Source of the DNA: Oscillospiraceae bacterium | GTDB lineage: Bacteria > Bacillota > Clostridia > Oscillospirales > CAG-382 | Direction: 5' to 3' | Assembly: GCA_015064955.1 (NCBI GenBank) | Contig: SVRD01000006.1 | Coordinates: forward strand, 1-40,713 | Length of the DNA: 40,713 nt | Part shown: piece by piece, positions 1-7,647 of the stretch | How positions within the stretch are numbered: position 1 is the first letter of the stretch | Layout: every line of letters starts with the position of its first letter | Program-made: the position numbers and the translations under genes | The notes under the pieces: generated by a model | Seen by the model: the letters and a program-made list of their open reading frames with translations, nothing else | Database searches by the model: none | What the model was told of the DNA's origin: nothing

Positions 1-50
1 GCGGCCTGATGGTCCCAAACCACCCGCTCTACCAGCTGAGCCACACCCCG
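1..50 (-). tRNA. tRNA-Pro (UGG), 3' part cut off by the window edge
   Basis: Read on the minus strand from 50 downwards, the sequence gives a 5' acceptor strand CGGGGTG, a D arm with GCTC/GAGC stem and GCTGGTA loop, and a 5-bp anticodon stem (one G-U) around the loop TTTGGGA. That loop places anticodon UGG, which reads proline codons. About 50 of the expected 77 nt are present; the T arm and 3' acceptor strand lie outside the window. Confidence 0.9.
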
Positions 51-134
51 ATTTTGTATTGAATTTTTAAGTTTTTGCGTAGAAGTGGGACAAACTGTGG
101 TCAAACCCGATTTTTACGCTTTTTTGAGATTTTG

Positions 135-185
135 CAAAGTGCCGAAAAGGTGCATAAATAAAGGCTTTTTCGCACTTTTGATTTT
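135..185 (+). terminator. imperfect hairpin followed by T-rich tail, purpose unknown
   Basis: CAAAGTGCCGAAAAGG (135-150) can fold on CTTTTTCGCACTTTTG (165-180) with small bulges, and T-rich DNA follows on the plus strand. It is shaped like an intrinsic terminator, but no gene on either strand obviously needs it. It may end an unseen small RNA or a transcript from the minus strand. Confidence 0.3.
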
Positions 186-565
186 TCGAAGCGGAGAAGT
201 TTGTTCACGCTCCCAAACAGTTCGATATACCAAATTGCTCTATGGTGAATATAAAATGTATTCAGCCGCAAGCACAAAGCCCGAAAAATCGATCAACTCT
301 ATTTAAAGCCACCACAAATATTATATACACTTTTTGAAAAATGTCAAGCAAAACGCGAGATGCAGTCATCTTGTTTTAACGCTTTGCAGCAGCGTTGTCT
401 CTTCTGTAGGATTTTGCGCAACGGTCAACGCTATATAAAGATTTTGCTATTGTTTTGCTCGAAGCGCATTCACTCGGAAATTGTCACCGAGAAGCGCATT
501 GTGGTTTTCATTATTTTTCCTTCGGATTATTCTGCTTTTGACACATAGAATTATGTCGAATGTTA

Positions 566-594
566 TTGATTTATTTGCGTATTTATGATATAAA
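566..594 (+). promoter_or_regulatory. sigma-A-like promoter of the hydrogenase operon
   Basis: TTGATT (566-571) and TATAAA (589-594) are separated by 17 bp. They match the consensus at 4 of 6 and 5 of 6 positions. Transcription would start near 601, giving a leader of about 50 nt before the first gene. No Rex-type operator was recognised. Confidence 0.55.
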
Positions 595-651
595 TATTTT
601 GATAAGCATAGCGGTTATGTGCCAAATTTGAAATTAAGTGAGGAAAAAATT

Positions 652-894
652 ATGCTTAAAATTACAGTATGCATCGGAAGCTCCTGCCATATCAAAGGCT
701 CGCGTCAGGTAGTCGAGCAGTTACAGCGCTTGATAGCTGAAAATAACGTGGCTGATAAGGTGGATCTTGGCGGCACATTTTGTATGGGTAACTGCCAGCA
801 GGGTGTATGTGTAACGGTTAACGACGCTTTCCATTCGGTCACTCCCGATAACGTCGTTGAATTTTTCGCAAAAGAAGTTTTGGCAAAGGTGTAA
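652..894 (+). CDS. thioredoxin-like [2Fe-2S] ferredoxin, copy 1
   Basis: An 80-residue protein of the NuoE/HymA-like thioredoxin-fold [2Fe-2S] family. The four cluster ligands are visible as C7-x4-C12 and C44-x3-C48. It is about the size of the isolated ferredoxin domain and lacks the helical N-terminal part of true NuoE. The start at 652 is chosen because GTGAGG (638-643) sits 8 nt upstream; an in-frame GTG at 619 has no such site. As first gene of the operon it probably carries electrons to or from the sensory hydrogenase or phosphatase downstream. That role is inferred from context; the fold assignment rests on the motif. An extra Cys (in QQGVC) sits close to the second ligand pair. Confidence 0.8.
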   Translation: MLKITVCIGSSCHIKGSRQVVEQLQRLIAENNVADKVDLGGTFCMGNCQQGVCVTVNDAFHSVTPDNVVEFFAKEVLAKV

Positions 895-897
895 AAA

Positions 898-1161
898 ATG
901 TTGTTTGTTCAGATTTGTGTCGGCTCATCGTGCCATTTAAAAGGCTCTGCCGATATCGTAGCACTCTTTGAGGAAGCAATAGAAGAGCATCATATTGAGG
1001 ATGAAATAGTGCTTTCGGGTAGCTTTTGTATCGGAAAGTGCAACCGTGTCGGTGTTACCGTTCAGGTAAACGACGAAATCCACGTTGGTGTTACAAGAGA
1101 AAACTTCAGAGAGTTTTTTAAAAGAAATATACTTGACTTGATCGAAAAAGAAGGGAAGTGA
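898..1161 (+). CDS. thioredoxin-like [2Fe-2S] ferredoxin, copy 2
   Basis: An 87-residue paralogue of the preceding protein. Its ligands fall at identical positions (C7, C12, C44, C48), and both share the block GSSCH-x-KGS after the first ligand. It begins 3 nt after the previous stop, with AAAGGTG as ribosome binding site, and its stop overlaps the possible GTG start of the hydrogenase gene. Two adjacent, diverged copies suggest distinct partners, for example one for the sensory hydrogenase and one for the catalytic hydrogenase further down. No further domain is present. Tandem duplication is inferred from order and ligand spacing. Confidence 0.8.
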   Translation: MLFVQICVGSSCHLKGSADIVALFEEAIEEHHIEDEIVLSGSFCIGKCNRVGVTVQVNDEIHVGVTRENFREFFKRNILDLIEKEGK

Positions 1162-1166
1162 CGGAA

Positions 1167-2846
1167 ATGCCCAATTGCTTGACGCTTAAGAAATCCAACT
1201 GCAAGAACTGTTACAAGTGTATCCGTCATTGTCCCGTAAAGGCAATCAGGTTTTCCGGTAACCAAGCACACATTATCGGTAACGAATGTATTTTGTGCGG
1301 CCATTGCTTTGTTGTGTGCCCTCAAAATGCCAAGGAAATTGTAGATGGCACCGAAAAGGCTCGCGTTTTACTTCAAAGCGGCGATCCCGTCGTAGTAAGC
1401 CTTGCGCCGTCTTTTATCGCAAATTATGACGGCGTCGGTATCGAATCGATGAGAAAAGCACTTAAAAAGCTCGGATTCTACGATGTCGAGGAAACTGCAA
1501 TCGGCGCTACCATCGTGAAGAAGGAATACGAGCGTATGCTTGCCGAGGAAAGCAGAGATATCGTCATTTCGTCCTGCTGCCATTCGGTTAATTTGCTCAT
1601 TCAAAAGTATTTCCCGTCGTCGCTTCAGTATCTCGCCGACGTAATGTCGCCGATGCAGGCTCACTGCACCGATATTAAAAAGCGTATGCCGGAAGCAAAA
1701 ACCGTATTCATCGGTCCTTGTGTTGCAAAAAAGGACGAGGCTGAATACTACGAGGGCATTGTTGACGCGGTGCTTACGTTCGAGGAGCTTACCAAGTGGT
1801 TGGATGCCGAGGGAATTGAACTTGAGCAGGAAACCGATAACCTTCCCGAAAGCCGAGCGCGCTTTTTCCCGACAACCGGCGGCGTGCTGAAAACTATGGC
1901 GCAAAACGCTCCCGGATATACCTATTTGGCGTTGGACGGTGTCGAAAACTGTATTTCTGCTTTGCGAGATATTGAAAGCGGAAAAATACATAAATGCTTC
2001 ATAGAAATGTCGGCGTGTGTAGGTAGCTGTATCGGCGGTCCCGTTATGGAAAAATATCACAGCACTTCGCCGATCAAAGACTATATCACTGTTTCCGACT
2101 ATGCCGGAGAACGCGATTTCGCGGTTGAACAGCCCGATCCGATGTATCTTAAAAAGAACTTTTCGGCAATAGAGCATAAGTTTGCTGCACCCTCCGAAAT
2201 CGAGATTATGACAGTGCTTCGTCAAATGGGCAAATTCAAGCCTTCGGACGAATTGAATTGCGGCTCGTGCGGGTATAATTCCTGCCGCGAAAAAGCAATT
2301 GCCATTATTCAGGGCAAGGCGGAAATTTCGATGTGCCTGCCTTTCCTCAAGGATAAAGCCGAAAGCTTTTCGGATACTATCGTAAAGAACACACCCAACG
2401 GCCTCATCGTTTTGAACGAAAACCTCGAGGTACAGCAGATCAACAACGCAGCACGCGATATAATGAATATTCGTGCCGCTTCCGACGTTCTCGGCGAGCC
2501 GGTTGTTCGTATACTTGATCCTACCGTGTTTATTCAGGTTAAAAACAGCGGTAGAACTGTTAGAAACCAGCGCACCTATCTGGCAGAATATAAAAAATAT
2601 GTCGAACAGACTGTGGTATATGACCCCGAATCTCATATGCTCGTCGGAATTATGCGCGATATCACCGAAGCAGAAGCCGAAAGGGATAAGAAGACAAGAC
2701 TCAATAAGCAAACTCTCGAGGTTGCCGATACCGTTGTTGAAAAGCAGATGAGAATCGTTCAGGAGATTGCATCACTGCTCGGCGAAACCGCGGCAGAAAC
2801 AAAGATAGCATTAACCAAGCTGAAGGAGTCGATCGACGATGAATGA
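1167..2846 (+). CDS. sensory-type [FeFe]-hydrogenase with PAS domain (HydS-like)
   Basis: A 559-residue protein. Domains in order: two [4Fe-4S] ferredoxin motifs (about residues 4-53), the hydrogenase H-cluster domain (about 70-330), a four-Cys Fe-S domain (C365, C368, C373, C390), a PAS domain (about 401-505) and a C-terminal helical tail. H-cluster ligands are visible as SSCC (137-138), GPC-x-AKK (C185), and SACVGSC (C284, C288). The L1 motif has His where catalytic enzymes have Pro, and L3 reads SACVGSC instead of MACxGGC. This pattern and the PAS domain fit the putative H2/redox-sensing group C hydrogenases. No histidine kinase or diguanylate cyclase domain is fused, so output probably runs through the SpoIIE-type phosphatase whose gene overlaps this one by 8 bp. 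An in-frame GTG at 1158 is a less likely start because AAGGG at 1151-1155 is too close to it. Confidence 0.8.
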   Translation: MPNCLTLKKSNCKNCYKCIRHCPVKAIRFSGNQAHIIGNECILCGHCFVVCPQNAKEIVDGTEKARVLLQSGDPVVVSLAPSFIANYDGVGIESMRKALKKLGFYDVEETAIGATIVKKEYERMLAEESRDIVISSCCHSVNLLIQKYFPSSLQYLADVMSPMQAHCTDIKKRMPEAKTVFIGPCVAKKDEAEYYEGIVDAVLTFEELTKWLDAEGIELEQETDNLPESRARFFPTTGGVLKTMAQNAPGYTYLALDGVENCISALRDIESGKIHKCFIEMSACVGSCIGGPVMEKYHSTSPIKDYITVSDYAGERDFAVEQPDPMYLKKNFSAIEHKFAAPSEIEIMTVLRQMGKFKPSDELNCGSCGYNSCREKAIAIIQGKAEISMCLPFLKDKAESFSDTIVKNTPNGLIVLNENLEVQQINNAARDIMNIRAASDVLGEPVVRILDPTVFIQVKNSGRTVRNQRTYLAEYKKYVEQTVVYDPESHMLVGIMRDITEAEAERDKKTRLNKQTLEVADTVVEKQMRIVQEIASLLGETAAETKIALTKLKESIDDE

Positions 2847-4011
2847 TTTGTGTGCAGATATCGGATATAAAAGCATCAATCATGTCGGCGAAGAGCTTTG
2901 CGGTGACCACGTAGACGTTGTTGAGGAAAATGAGAATTCGACTGTGATCGTACTTGCCGACGGTCTCGGATCGGGTGTAAAAGCAAGTATTCTTTCTACA
3001 CTCACGTCAAAAATCATTTCCACGATGATGGCGGCGGGACTTCCGATAGAGGAATGCGTGTCGACTATCGCCGCAACCCTTCCCGTGTGCTCGGTACGCG
3101 GTGTTGCATATTCCACGTTTACGATTATTCATTTGTTGAATAATGAAGTTGCCGAAATTATTCAGTTTGATAATCCTCACGTGATCGTTATAAGAAATTA
3201 CGAGAATTACGATTATCCAAAGACGGAAATCAATATCGGCGGAAAGAAAATATATAAGTCTACGATAAGACTTCAGGAGGAAGATGTTTTCATCGCGATG
3301 AGCGACGGCTGCCCCCATGCCGGCTTGGGAAATCTTTACAATTTCGGTTGGAAACGCGAGGATATCGCTGAATATATGCAGGTTCTTGCCGCAGGCGGAT
3401 ATACTGCAAAGAATCTTTCCACGATGCTCGTTGACGAATGTGACAGACTCTACGGACACGAGCCGGGAGACGACACCACAGCGTGTGTTGTAAAGATAAG
3501 AAAAAGAGAACCGATGAACATTCTCTTCGGCCCGCCCTCTAACCGCGATGATGCAAACCGAATGATGTCGCTGTTCTTCTCAAAGGAAGGCAAGCATATC
3601 ATTTGCGGCGGCACCACTTCGTCGATCGCCGCGAAATATTTAGGCAAGCCTATTCAGGCGAGCTTGAAATTCGAGCGCAGCGACGTTCCCCCTATCGCGC
3701 GCATCGAGGGCGTGGACCTCGTGACCGAAGGGGTAATCACTATGAATAAGGTAATTCAGTACGCAAAGGATTATCTCGGTGAAAACGAGTTTTACGGGGA
3801 GTGGAGCTTCAAGAAAGACGGAGCATCGCTTATCAGCAGACTTTTGTTTGAGGAAGCTACCGATATAAACTTTTTTGTGGGCAGGGCAGTCAATCCCGCT
3901 CACCAAAACCCCGATCTTCCTATTAATTTCAATATTAAGATGAACCTTGTCAAAGAGCTTTCCGATTGTCTTAAAAAAATGGGAAAGCGCATTAAAGTAA
4001 GCTATTTTTAA
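2839..4011 (+). CDS. SpoIIE/PP2C-type serine/threonine phosphatase
   Basis: A 390-residue protein. Its N-terminal half carries the PP2C metal-binding signatures ADGLGSG (D41), MSDG (D156) and GDDTT (D211, D212). Residues from about 226 to 390 form an additional domain that I cannot name. The gene overlaps the end of the sensory hydrogenase gene by 8 bp, indicating translational coupling and probably a shared pathway. The likely role is dephosphorylation of a regulatory protein in response to the redox or H2 signal read by the hydrogenase. No anti-sigma or STAS partner is visible in the window, so the substrate is unknown. Similar phosphatases accompany hfs-type hydrogenase clusters in thermophilic Clostridia. 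Confidence 0.8.
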   Translation: MNDLCADIGYKSINHVGEELCGDHVDVVEENENSTVIVLADGLGSGVKASILSTLTSKIISTMMAAGLPIEECVSTIAATLPVCSVRGVAYSTFTIIHLLNNEVAEIIQFDNPHVIVIRNYENYDYPKTEINIGGKKIYKSTIRLQEEDVFIAMSDGCPHAGLGNLYNFGWKREDIAEYMQVLAAGGYTAKNLSTMLVDECDRLYGHEPGDDTTACVVKIRKREPMNILFGPPSNRDDANRMMSLFFSKEGKHIICGGTTSSIAAKYLGKPIQASLKFERSDVPPIARIEGVDLVTEGVITMNKVIQYAKDYLGENEFYGEWSFKKDGASLISRLLFEEATDINFFVGRAVNPAHQNPDLPINFNIKMNLVKELSDCLKKMGKRIKVSYF

Positions 4012-4025
4012 GGACTGTGAAGAAG

Positions 4026-4973
4026 ATGAAGAAAAAAGTAACAATTATCGGCGCAGGATCGGTTGGCGCTACTACCGCATTTGCTTTGCTGGCAAGAAAT
4101 GCCGCATCGGAGGTCGTATTGATCGACATAAATACCGAAAAGGCACTCGGCGAAGCTTTGGATATAAAGCAAGCAACCCCTTTTATCGACAACTGCGATA
4201 TTTATGCGGGCAGCTACCGTGATGCCGTCGACTCCGACGTCGTCGTTATCACCTCGGGTGTCGGCAGAAAGCCGGGTCAAACCCGTTTGGAGCTTGTTCA
4301 GACAAACGTAGGTATTATTCGTAATATATCTACCGAGATCATCAAATACGCACCCAATGCAATCTATATTCTCGTTGCAAACCCCGTTGATATACTTACC
4401 TATGCATTTTTGAAGTTTACCGGACTTCCCAAAAATCAGGTTATGGGTACCGGTACTGTGCTTGATACTATCCGTCTGCGTACCCGACTTGCCGAGATTT
4501 ATAACGTAAACAAACAGCAGGTACACGCAAATATCCTCGGTGAGCACGGCGATACTTCGTTTGTTGCTTGGTCTACTGCGACAATTGCGGGCGTTCCCTT
4601 GGATGAGTACAATTCCTCTATTGCAACACCCTACAATATCCCGACCGAATACAAGAGAGAAGATGTGGAAACCTATGTAAGAAAATCGGGAGGAAAGATT
4701 ATTTCTCGCAAGGGCTGCACGGTCTACGGTATCGGTATGTCTACCACTCATATCGTAAAGAATCTCAGCGGCAGTGCCGAAACTGCGATGACAGTTTCCT
4801 CCTTGCACGAGGGCGAATATGGCATCTCTGACGTGTGTCTCAGTTCTCTTTCTTTGGTTGATTCTACCGGCGTAAGATCAATAATTACTCAAAAGCTTTC
4901 CGATGACGAAATGCGTAAGCTTTACGAATCGGCAGAAGCATTAAAGGCAGTTATCAAGAGTGCCGGTTTGTAA
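4026..4973 (+). CDS. malate/lactate dehydrogenase family enzyme with malate-type Arg
   Basis: A 315-residue NAD-dependent 2-hydroxyacid dehydrogenase. Visible: the Rossmann motif GAGSVG (9-14), D34 as NAD-type acidic residue, NPVD (119-122), catalytic D147 with R150, and H174 in GEHGD. The substrate loop reads RKPGQTR (R81, R87). Typical bacterial L-lactate dehydrogenases carry Gln (QKPGETR) at the first position, whereas malate dehydrogenases carry Arg. By overall family the usual label would be L-lactate dehydrogenase, but this residue argues for malate/oxaloacetate. The Thr of the KGCTVYG segment is lactate-like, so the signal is mixed. ATG 4026 is preferred over GTG 4017 because AAGGA (4010-4014) is too close to the latter. 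The gene lies between a phosphatase and a hydrogenase gene, linking NADH oxidation to H2 metabolism. Confidence 0.75.
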   Translation: MKKKVTIIGAGSVGATTAFALLARNAASEVVLIDINTEKALGEALDIKQATPFIDNCDIYAGSYRDAVDSDVVVITSGVGRKPGQTRLELVQTNVGIIRNISTEIIKYAPNAIYILVANPVDILTYAFLKFTGLPKNQVMGTGTVLDTIRLRTRLAEIYNVNKQQVHANILGEHGDTSFVAWSTATIAGVPLDEYNSSIATPYNIPTEYKREDVETYVRKSGGKIISRKGCTVYGIGMSTTHIVKNLSGSAETAMTVSSLHEGEYGISDVCLSSLSLVDSTGVRSIITQKLSDDEMRKLYESAEALKAVIKSAGL

Positions 4974-4983
4974 GAGGTGACTT

Positions 4984-6414
4984 ATGAGAAAATTTGATAC
5001 AAAAGTCCAACACCTTAAATATAAGGTTCTCCGCGAGGTTGCAAGACTTGCGTGGGAGGACAGACTTCTTGATGATATTATAGATATCCCTACACGTCTA
5101 TCGCCCGGAAGAGTTCCGACAATGCGTTGCTGCGTATATAAAGAACGCGCAATTCTCGGCGAACGTGTTAAGCTCGCCATGGGTGGCGACAAGTCAAACC
5201 CCAATATTATCGAGGTTATTGAAATCGCATGCGATGAATGTCCCGTCGGCGGCTATGAGGTTACCAATGCCTGCCGAGGCTGTCTCGCGCATCGTTGTGA
5301 GGACGTTTGTAAATTCGGAGCACTTACCTTCGACCAGAACCACGTTGCTCATATAGATAAATCCAAGTGCAAGGAATGCGGCGCATGTGCAAGAGTCTGT
5401 CCGTATACCGCGATTGTCAGCCGTAAAAGACCCTGTCAGAATGCCTGCAAGGTCAAAGCAATCTCGATGAACGAGGACAAGGCGGCAAAAATAGACAACT
5501 CCAAGTGTATTCAGTGCGGTGCTTGTGTTTATCAGTGTCCCTTCGGTGCGATCACCGATAAATCGTTCATTCTTAATGCTATTGATATCCTTAAAAACAG
5601 CGAACGCAATACAAACGATGGCGGCTATAAGGTTTATGCCGTCGTTGCTCCGTCTATTTCGAGTCAGTTTTCCTATGCCAAACTCGGTCAGGTTATAACC
5701 GGTCTAAAACAACTCGGCTTCAACGATGTGATCGAAGCAGCACTCGGCGCCGATATGGTTGCTATGGCAGAGGCAAAGGAGCTTTCCGAAAAGGGTCTTC
5801 TCACAAGCTCCTGCTGTCCTGCGTTCGTTCAGTATATCAAATCGACCTTCCCGAATCTCGTCGAGCATATTTCGCACAATATGTCTCCTATGGCTGTGCT
5901 GGCGAAATATATAAAGGAAACAACCCCCAACTCCAAGGTAATCTTCATCGGCCCCTGCACTGCGAAAAAGGCAGAAGCACAGCTCGAAGAGGTCAAGCCT
6001 TACGTTGATACAGTCCTTACCTTTGAAGAACTGCAAGCGCTCTTTGACAGCCGCGATCTTGATCTTTCGTCACTCGAAGAGGGCGTTCTCGATAACGCTT
6101 CCTATTTCGGAAGAATATTTGCGAGAAGCGGCGGATTGACCGATGCGGCGGTTCAGGCGATGAAGGAACAGAATATTGATTTCGAAATCAAACCCGTCGT
6201 ATGTGACGGTATCGAAGCCTGCCGTGTTGCGCTTCTCAAGCTCAGCAAAGGTATGCTCGACGGCAATTTCATCGAGGGTATGGCTTGTATCGGCGGCTGT
6301 ATTGGCGGCGCAGGCTGTCTTACACACGGAGAAAAGAACAAAGCCGAAGTCGATAAATATGGCCGTGAAGCCTTTGAAAAGACAATCGGCGATGCAATCT
6401 CTATTTTGAAATAA
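4984..6414 (+). CDS. monomeric ferredoxin-type [FeFe]-hydrogenase
   Basis: A 476-residue catalytic hydrogenase that interconverts protons and H2, probably with reduced ferredoxin. The Cys-rich N-terminal third carries C83, C86, C97, C100, C105 and C109, then clusters around C129-C139 and C175-C185. The H-cluster motifs are clean: TSSCCPA (C276, C277), IGPCTAKK (C325) and MACIGGC (C435, C439). Length and motifs fit the monomeric group B type common in Clostridia. There is no NuoF-like flavin subunit, so it is not itself a bifurcating HydABC complex. It starts 10 nt after the dehydrogenase gene with AGAGGTGA as ribosome binding site and is the last gene before a terminator. An odd point is the long stretch (about residues 1-75) before the first Fe-S motif. 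Confidence 0.88.
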   Translation: MRKFDTKVQHLKYKVLREVARLAWEDRLLDDIIDIPTRLSPGRVPTMRCCVYKERAILGERVKLAMGGDKSNPNIIEVIEIACDECPVGGYEVTNACRGCLAHRCEDVCKFGALTFDQNHVAHIDKSKCKECGACARVCPYTAIVSRKRPCQNACKVKAISMNEDKAAKIDNSKCIQCGACVYQCPFGAITDKSFILNAIDILKNSERNTNDGGYKVYAVVAPSISSQFSYAKLGQVITGLKQLGFNDVIEAALGADMVAMAEAKELSEKGLLTSSCCPAFVQYIKSTFPNLVEHISHNMSPMAVLAKYIKETTPNSKVIFIGPCTAKKAEAQLEEVKPYVDTVLTFEELQALFDSRDLDLSSLEEGVLDNASYFGRIFARSGGLTDAAVQAMKEQNIDFEIKPVVCDGIEACRVALLKLSKGMLDGNFIEGMACIGGCIGGAGCLTHGEKNKAEVDKYGREAFEKTIGDAISILK

Positions 6415-6424
6415 TTAATAAAAG

Positions 6425-6455
6425 GTCTGCCCGACAGCTTCGGACAGACTTTTTT
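6425..6455. terminator. intrinsic terminator between convergent genes
   Basis: A 10-bp stem with one mismatch (GTCTGCCCGA at 6425-6434, TCGGACAGAC at 6440-6449) encloses the loop CAGCT and is followed by six T. It ends the hydrogenase operon. An A-rich left flank lets it also serve the convergent M42 gene. Confidence 0.85.
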
Positions 6456-6481
6456 GATTTGTATATAGTTTGGAGTGCGGT

Positions 6482-7522
6482 TTATATATCAAGCAGATAT
6501 GCCGCTAAAAGCTTGAGAGTGTTTTCAATTCCGTCGATATGTGTGCGCTCCATTCCGTGACTGCAATAGACCGCCATACCGAAAGCCGCCGCGCGAAGAT
6601 TGTTGCCTGCACGCATCGCCGCGTTTCCGTCTGTGCCGTAGTGGTAGAAAATATCAACCGCATAATCACATTTTGCCGACTTGGCGTAGTTTATCAATCT
6701 TGTTGTCAGCTCGTAATCATAGGGTGCGGTTGCGTCCTTTGCGCAGATGCTTACCGCGCGCTCACTGCCCTCGTAACCCGGACCGATCAATCCGATGTCA
6801 AGTGCGATATATTCCGAAACCCCCTCGGGAACGTAAGTGCCGCCCAACCCGATTTCTTCGCTGTACGGGAAAGCAAAAATCGTTTTGTATTTCGGCTTTA
6901 AATTGTTATCTTTGAAATATTTCAACATTGTGAAGCAGCATGCAACAGCCGCCTTGTCGTCGATAAACCTCGATTTGATATAACCGTTTTCGGTGAACTG
7001 GCAGCGCGGGTCGATCGAGATAAAATCGCCGTTAAGAATACCGAGCGCGCGTACTTCGTCCTTGCACTTTACGTCCTCGTCGAGAATGAGTATCATAGTG
7101 TTTTCGTTGCGTTCCGCGGTTCTCGCATCGTCAAATACGTGTACCGAGTGCGATTGACAGGCAAGAAGTCCGGTGTATTCGCGTCCGTCACGAGTGTGTA
7201 CCGTTGCCGTTTCACCCTCGAGATTGGAGTAATTTACACCGCCAAGCTGACGCACTCTTATCATACCGTCACTGTCTACCGTGCGCACCACCAAGCCGAG
7301 CGTGTCTGCGTGCGCGCCGATGAGAACCGTCTTTTCGTTATCCTCGCCATCAAGAGTGATGTATGCCGTGCTTTTGTTGTCGTATGTGACCTTTTCGCCG
7401 AAACTCAAAGCGTATTTTTCGATAACGGAGTTGAGCTTACTGTAAAAACCGACGGGAGAGGGGACCGATACGATGTCTGCAAAGCATTTTTTGAAGAACT
7501 CTATGTCAAATCTGAAATCCAT
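6482..7522 (-). CDS. M42 family metallopeptidase
   Basis: A 346-residue cytosolic aminopeptidase of the M42 (FrvX/glutamyl aminopeptidase) family. Metal and catalytic motifs are visible in order: AHADTLG, FIDDKAA (bridging Asp), SEEIGLGG (catalytic and metal Glu), ALDIG, and the late His in CSHGMERTH. Such enzymes usually form large dodecameric shells and trim small peptides. The start at 7522 is chosen because AGAGG lies 5 nt upstream; an in-frame GTG at 7561 has a poorer site and would lie upstream of the predicted transcription start. The gene diverges from the AEC transporter gene, and a perfect 14-bp palindrome lies between them. Confidence 0.85.
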   Translation of the reverse strand: MDFRFDIEFFKKCFADIVSVPSPVGFYSKLNSVIEKYALSFGEKVTYDNKSTAYITLDGEDNEKTVLIGAHADTLGLVVRTVDSDGMIRVRQLGGVNYSNLEGETATVHTRDGREYTGLLACQSHSVHVFDDARTAERNENTMILILDEDVKCKDEVRALGILNGDFISIDPRCQFTENGYIKSRFIDDKAAVACCFTMLKYFKDNNLKPKYKTIFAFPYSEEIGLGGTYVPEGVSEYIALDIGLIGPGYEGSERAVSICAKDATAPYDYELTTRLINYAKSAKCDYAVDIFYHYGTDGNAAMRAGNNLRAAAFGMAVYCSHGMERTHIDGIENTLKLLAAYLLDI

Positions 7523-7551
7523 AAAAACCTCTTGTATATTGTATTTTTTTA

Positions 7552-7580
7552 ATTCTATCACCTTTTGCTATTCTTTTCAA
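7552..7580 (-). promoter_or_regulatory. promoter of the M42 peptidase gene
   Basis: On the minus strand, TTGAAA (7575-7580) and TAGAAT (7552-7557) are spaced by 17 bp. Transcription from about 7545 would begin downstream of the alternative GTG start at 7561, which supports translation from 7522. Confidence 0.5.
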
Positions 7581-7591
7581 TACCCGACTAC

Positions 7592-7620
7592 TTGTTTTCA
7601 TATGAAAAATATGCTACAAT
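7592..7620 (+). promoter_or_regulatory. promoter of the AEC transporter gene, spacer holds a palindrome
   Basis: TTGTTT (7592-7597) and TACAAT (7615-7620) are 17 bp apart. The perfect 14-bp palindrome TTTTCATATGAAAA (7595-7608) overlaps the -35 box and spacer. It lies only 15 bp from the -35 box of the divergent peptidase promoter and is a candidate operator acting on both genes. Confidence 0.5.
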
Positions 7621-7647
7621 TAATCATCAATTTTCAAGGAAATAAAT

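Larger units (their letters stand above)
51..651. other. gene-free stretch between the tRNA and the hydrogenase operon
   Basis: No convincing gene is seen in these 600 bases. Short open frames at 85-306 and 360-548 lack ribosome binding sites and recognisable protein sequence. The stretch holds an imperfect hairpin (135-179), a 10-bp direct repeat GAAGCGCATT at 461-470 and 491-500, and the promoter at 566-594. Confidence 0.6.

Noticed and set aside
461-500. Direct repeat GAAGCGCATT (461-470, 491-500) as a transposon or attachment site
   Set aside because: Only 10 bp, two copies 30 bp apart, with no integrase or transposase nearby. Probably chance or local duplication.
540-557. Imperfect inverted repeat GACACATA/TATGTC upstream of the hydrogenase promoter as Rex site
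   Set aside because: It does not match the TTGTGA/TCACAA or TTGTTAA/TTAACAA forms, and the arms are imperfect and short.
1368-2711. 447-codon minus-strand open frame inside the sensory hydrogenase gene
   Set aside because: It is antisense to strong Fe-S and H-cluster motifs, with no ribosome binding site or known family.
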